Assembly (NCBI RefSeq): GCF_003058195.1
Contig: NZ_QBUH01000004.1
Location: 248,001 to 312,000 of the forward strand
Length of the DNA stretch: 64,000 nucleotides
Source of the DNA: Elizabethkingia sp. YR214
Lineage (GTDB): Bacteria; Bacteroidota; Bacteroidia; Flavobacteriales; Weeksellaceae
Direction of reading: 5' to 3'
The notes beneath the pieces are model-generated. The model did not search any database. It saw only the letters and a program-made list of their open reading frames with translations, and had not been told where the DNA came from. The first letter of the stretch is position 1. Every line of letters begins with the position of its first letter. The position numbers and the translations under genes were made by a program. Shown here in pieces: positions 63,125 to 64,000 of the stretch.

Positions 63125-63252
63125 GTTAGAATTTAGAATTACGAAGTACGATCTATAAATATAAAAACAGCCTGTTTCATTTTGAAACAGGCTGTTTTTA
63201 TATTTTAAATTTAGAAGTGAAAATTTCGTACTTCTAATTTCTGACTTCGTAC
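63125..63252. repeat. Nested inverted-repeat spacer with central terminator
   Basis: Outer words TAGAATTACGAAGTACGA (left, about 63134-63151) and TCGTACTTCTAATTTCTGA (right, about 63226-63244) are inverted copies around the central terminator hairpin. The same TTAGAA-type words occur between menB and menA. Probably a dispersed intergenic element of the genus; copy number elsewhere is unknown. Confidence 0.5.
63163..63199. terminator. Bidirectional terminator between the SGNH gene and the FKBP gene
   Basis: A perfect 17-bp stem (63163-63179 with 63183-63199) with A-run and T-run ends. Confidence 0.9.
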
Positions 63253-63253
63253 T

Positions 63254-63688
63254 TTATTTAATTCCTAAAAGCTCTACTTCGAAAATCAAAGTACTGTTAG
63301 GTCCTATTTCTTTTGAAATTTGCTCGTTTCCGTATGCTAAATGTGGCGGAATAACCAATTTCCATTTGCTGCCTGTAGACATTAGCTGTAAAGCCTCAGT
63401 CCATCCTTCAATAACTCTGTTTAAAGGAAACGTAGCTGGCTTTCTTCTTTCTACAGAACTGTCGAAAACCTGACCAGTGATCGTTGTACCATGATAATGG
63501 CAAATAACAGAATCTTTAACACCAGGCTTTTTTCCTTCAGAAGCTTCTAATATTTCATACTGAAGGCCACTTTCCAAGGTTACAACACCTTCTTTTGCTC
63601 CAAATTCAGCCTGAAATTCCTGACCTTCTTTTAGATTCTTCTCAGCTAAAGCTTTCTTCTTTTTCGATAATAAATCTGCTACGCCCAT
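63254..63688 (-). CDS. FKBP-type peptidyl-prolyl cis-trans isomerase
   Basis: A 144-residue protein folding enzyme. A helical N-terminal segment (about 1-35) is followed by an FKBP domain (ESGLQYEILEASEG, VICHYHGTTITGQVFDSS, GWTEALQLMSTGSKWKLVIPP, LAYGNEQI). Active-site aromatics (Tyr, Phe, Trp) are conserved. No signal peptide, so cytoplasmic, unlike FkpA. It is alone, with its C-terminus facing the terminator at 63.16 kb. Confidence 0.94.
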   Translation of the reverse strand: MGVADLLSKKKKALAEKNLKEGQEFQAEFGAKEGVVTLESGLQYEILEASEGKKPGVKDSVICHYHGTTITGQVFDSSVERRKPATFPLNRVIEGWTEALQLMSTGSKWKLVIPPHLAYGNEQISKEIGPNSTLIFEVELLGIK

Positions 63689-63757
63689 ATTTTTATTTTT
63701 TTAGACTGCGAATTTAGTGAAAAACAATTAATCAATTAGAACTATAAATATATACAG

Positions 63758-64000
63758 CTATTCCTCTAATTTTCTTTTAACATTGGTTTTTGTAAGCTGA
63801 GCACTATCTGTTATATTTCTTAAAAAGCCTATTAATTCGTATGAAACAGTAGGAGGAAACATTGATTTGAAATACTTTCGAATACCATTATAGTATAATA
63901 TAATAGTTCGTATAGGAGCATCTGCTCCCAAGATATCTGGAAATTCCCAAGATCTTATATTAGACGTTTCCAATATTTTTAATAAGTTATTATATTCTTT
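63758..64000 (-). CDS. Unidentified protein, C-terminal part (5' end outside window)
   Basis: The frame is open from base 64000 to the stop at 63758-63760, giving 80 visible residues; the start is beyond the window. It contains a Tyr/Ile-rich stretch (RTIILYYNGIRKYFKSMF) and a basic end (TNVKRKLEE). I do not recognise a family. An internal TTG at 63973 could start a shorter frame, but the upstream open frame makes a longer gene more likely. Confidence 0.5.
   Translation of the reverse strand, partial: KEYNNLLKILETSNIRSWEFPDILGADAPIRTIILYYNGIRKYFKSMFPPTVSYELIGFLRNITDSAQLTKTNVKRKLEE

Overview
The window reads as AT-rich chromosomal DNA from a member of the Bacteroidota, class Flavobacteriia, most like the Weeksellaceae (Elizabethkingia/Chryseobacterium group). 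The signs are Bacteroidota promoters (TTTG, spacer, TAnnTTTG), few Shine-Dalgarno sites, TonB-dependent-receptor plug signatures, DUF4199 and DUF5686 proteins, monomeric isocitrate dehydrogenase, a detached atpD-atpC pair and soluble acyl-ACP desaturase. The genus is inference from family content. No plasmid, prophage, insertion sequence, integrase, CRISPR array, tRNA or 16S/23S rRNA gene was found. No stretch above 300 bases lacks a gene.

Layout. 1-7 kb: the end of a thioester-less alpha-2-macroglobulin-like protein, then a TolC/HlyD/ABC-2 permease export operon without an ATPase. 7-12 kb: small ligand-binding fold proteins, a DyP peroxidase, glutaminyl cyclase, a peroxiredoxin/HxlR divergent pair with overlapping promoters, a deoxynucleoside kinase and ArsC. 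12-20 kb: an MG2-plus-plug surface protein, icd, proC, a DUF4442 protein, tpx and a DUF763 protein. 20.5-26.2 kb: an accessory block of VOC, SRPBCC, DinB, alpha/beta hydrolase and DoxX proteins led by a Crp/Fnr-type regulator. 26-30 kb: an S9 peptidase, a tail-anchored J-domain protein and an unlisted 50-residue cysteine-rich gene. 29.4-34.3 kb (minus): dapF-mltG-TonB receptor-phosphatase operon. 34.5-40 kb: Asn-rich lipoprotein, pnuC, amino-acid permease, two beta-propeller proteins and a lipocalin-like protein. 40-44 kb: menB, menA, GNAT, a metallo-hydrolase and, on the minus strand, the SRP RNA. 44-51 kb: GtrB-like glycosyltransferase, head-GIN lipoprotein, phosphohexomutase, aminotransferase, kdsB, a LolA-like protein and glutathione peroxidase. 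51-57 kb: acyl-ACP desaturase, a secreted GH2/GH29 pair and ribF. 57-64 kb: atpD-atpC, DUF5686 outer membrane protein, a SGNH hydrolase with an internal LysM, FKBP and the end of an unknown gene.

Themes. Several genes serve envelope biogenesis (dapF, mltG, kdsB, GtrB-like, SGNH-LysM, LolA-like) and peroxide or thiol defence (DyP, Tpx, peroxiredoxin, GPx, HxlR). Others are secreted or outer-membrane proteins.

No clearly new multi-gene system is present. The observations most worth following are the cysteine-rich gene with a canonical promoter only 4 nt before its ATG, the macroglobulin whose thioester motif is replaced and whose bait region carries a TonB-plug signature, the LysM inserted in an SGNH esterase, the Crp/Fnr-shaped operator beside the detoxification-fold block, and the overlapping Prx/HxlR promoters. 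Several longest-ORF starts fall inside perfect -7 boxes, and I moved those starts downstream.
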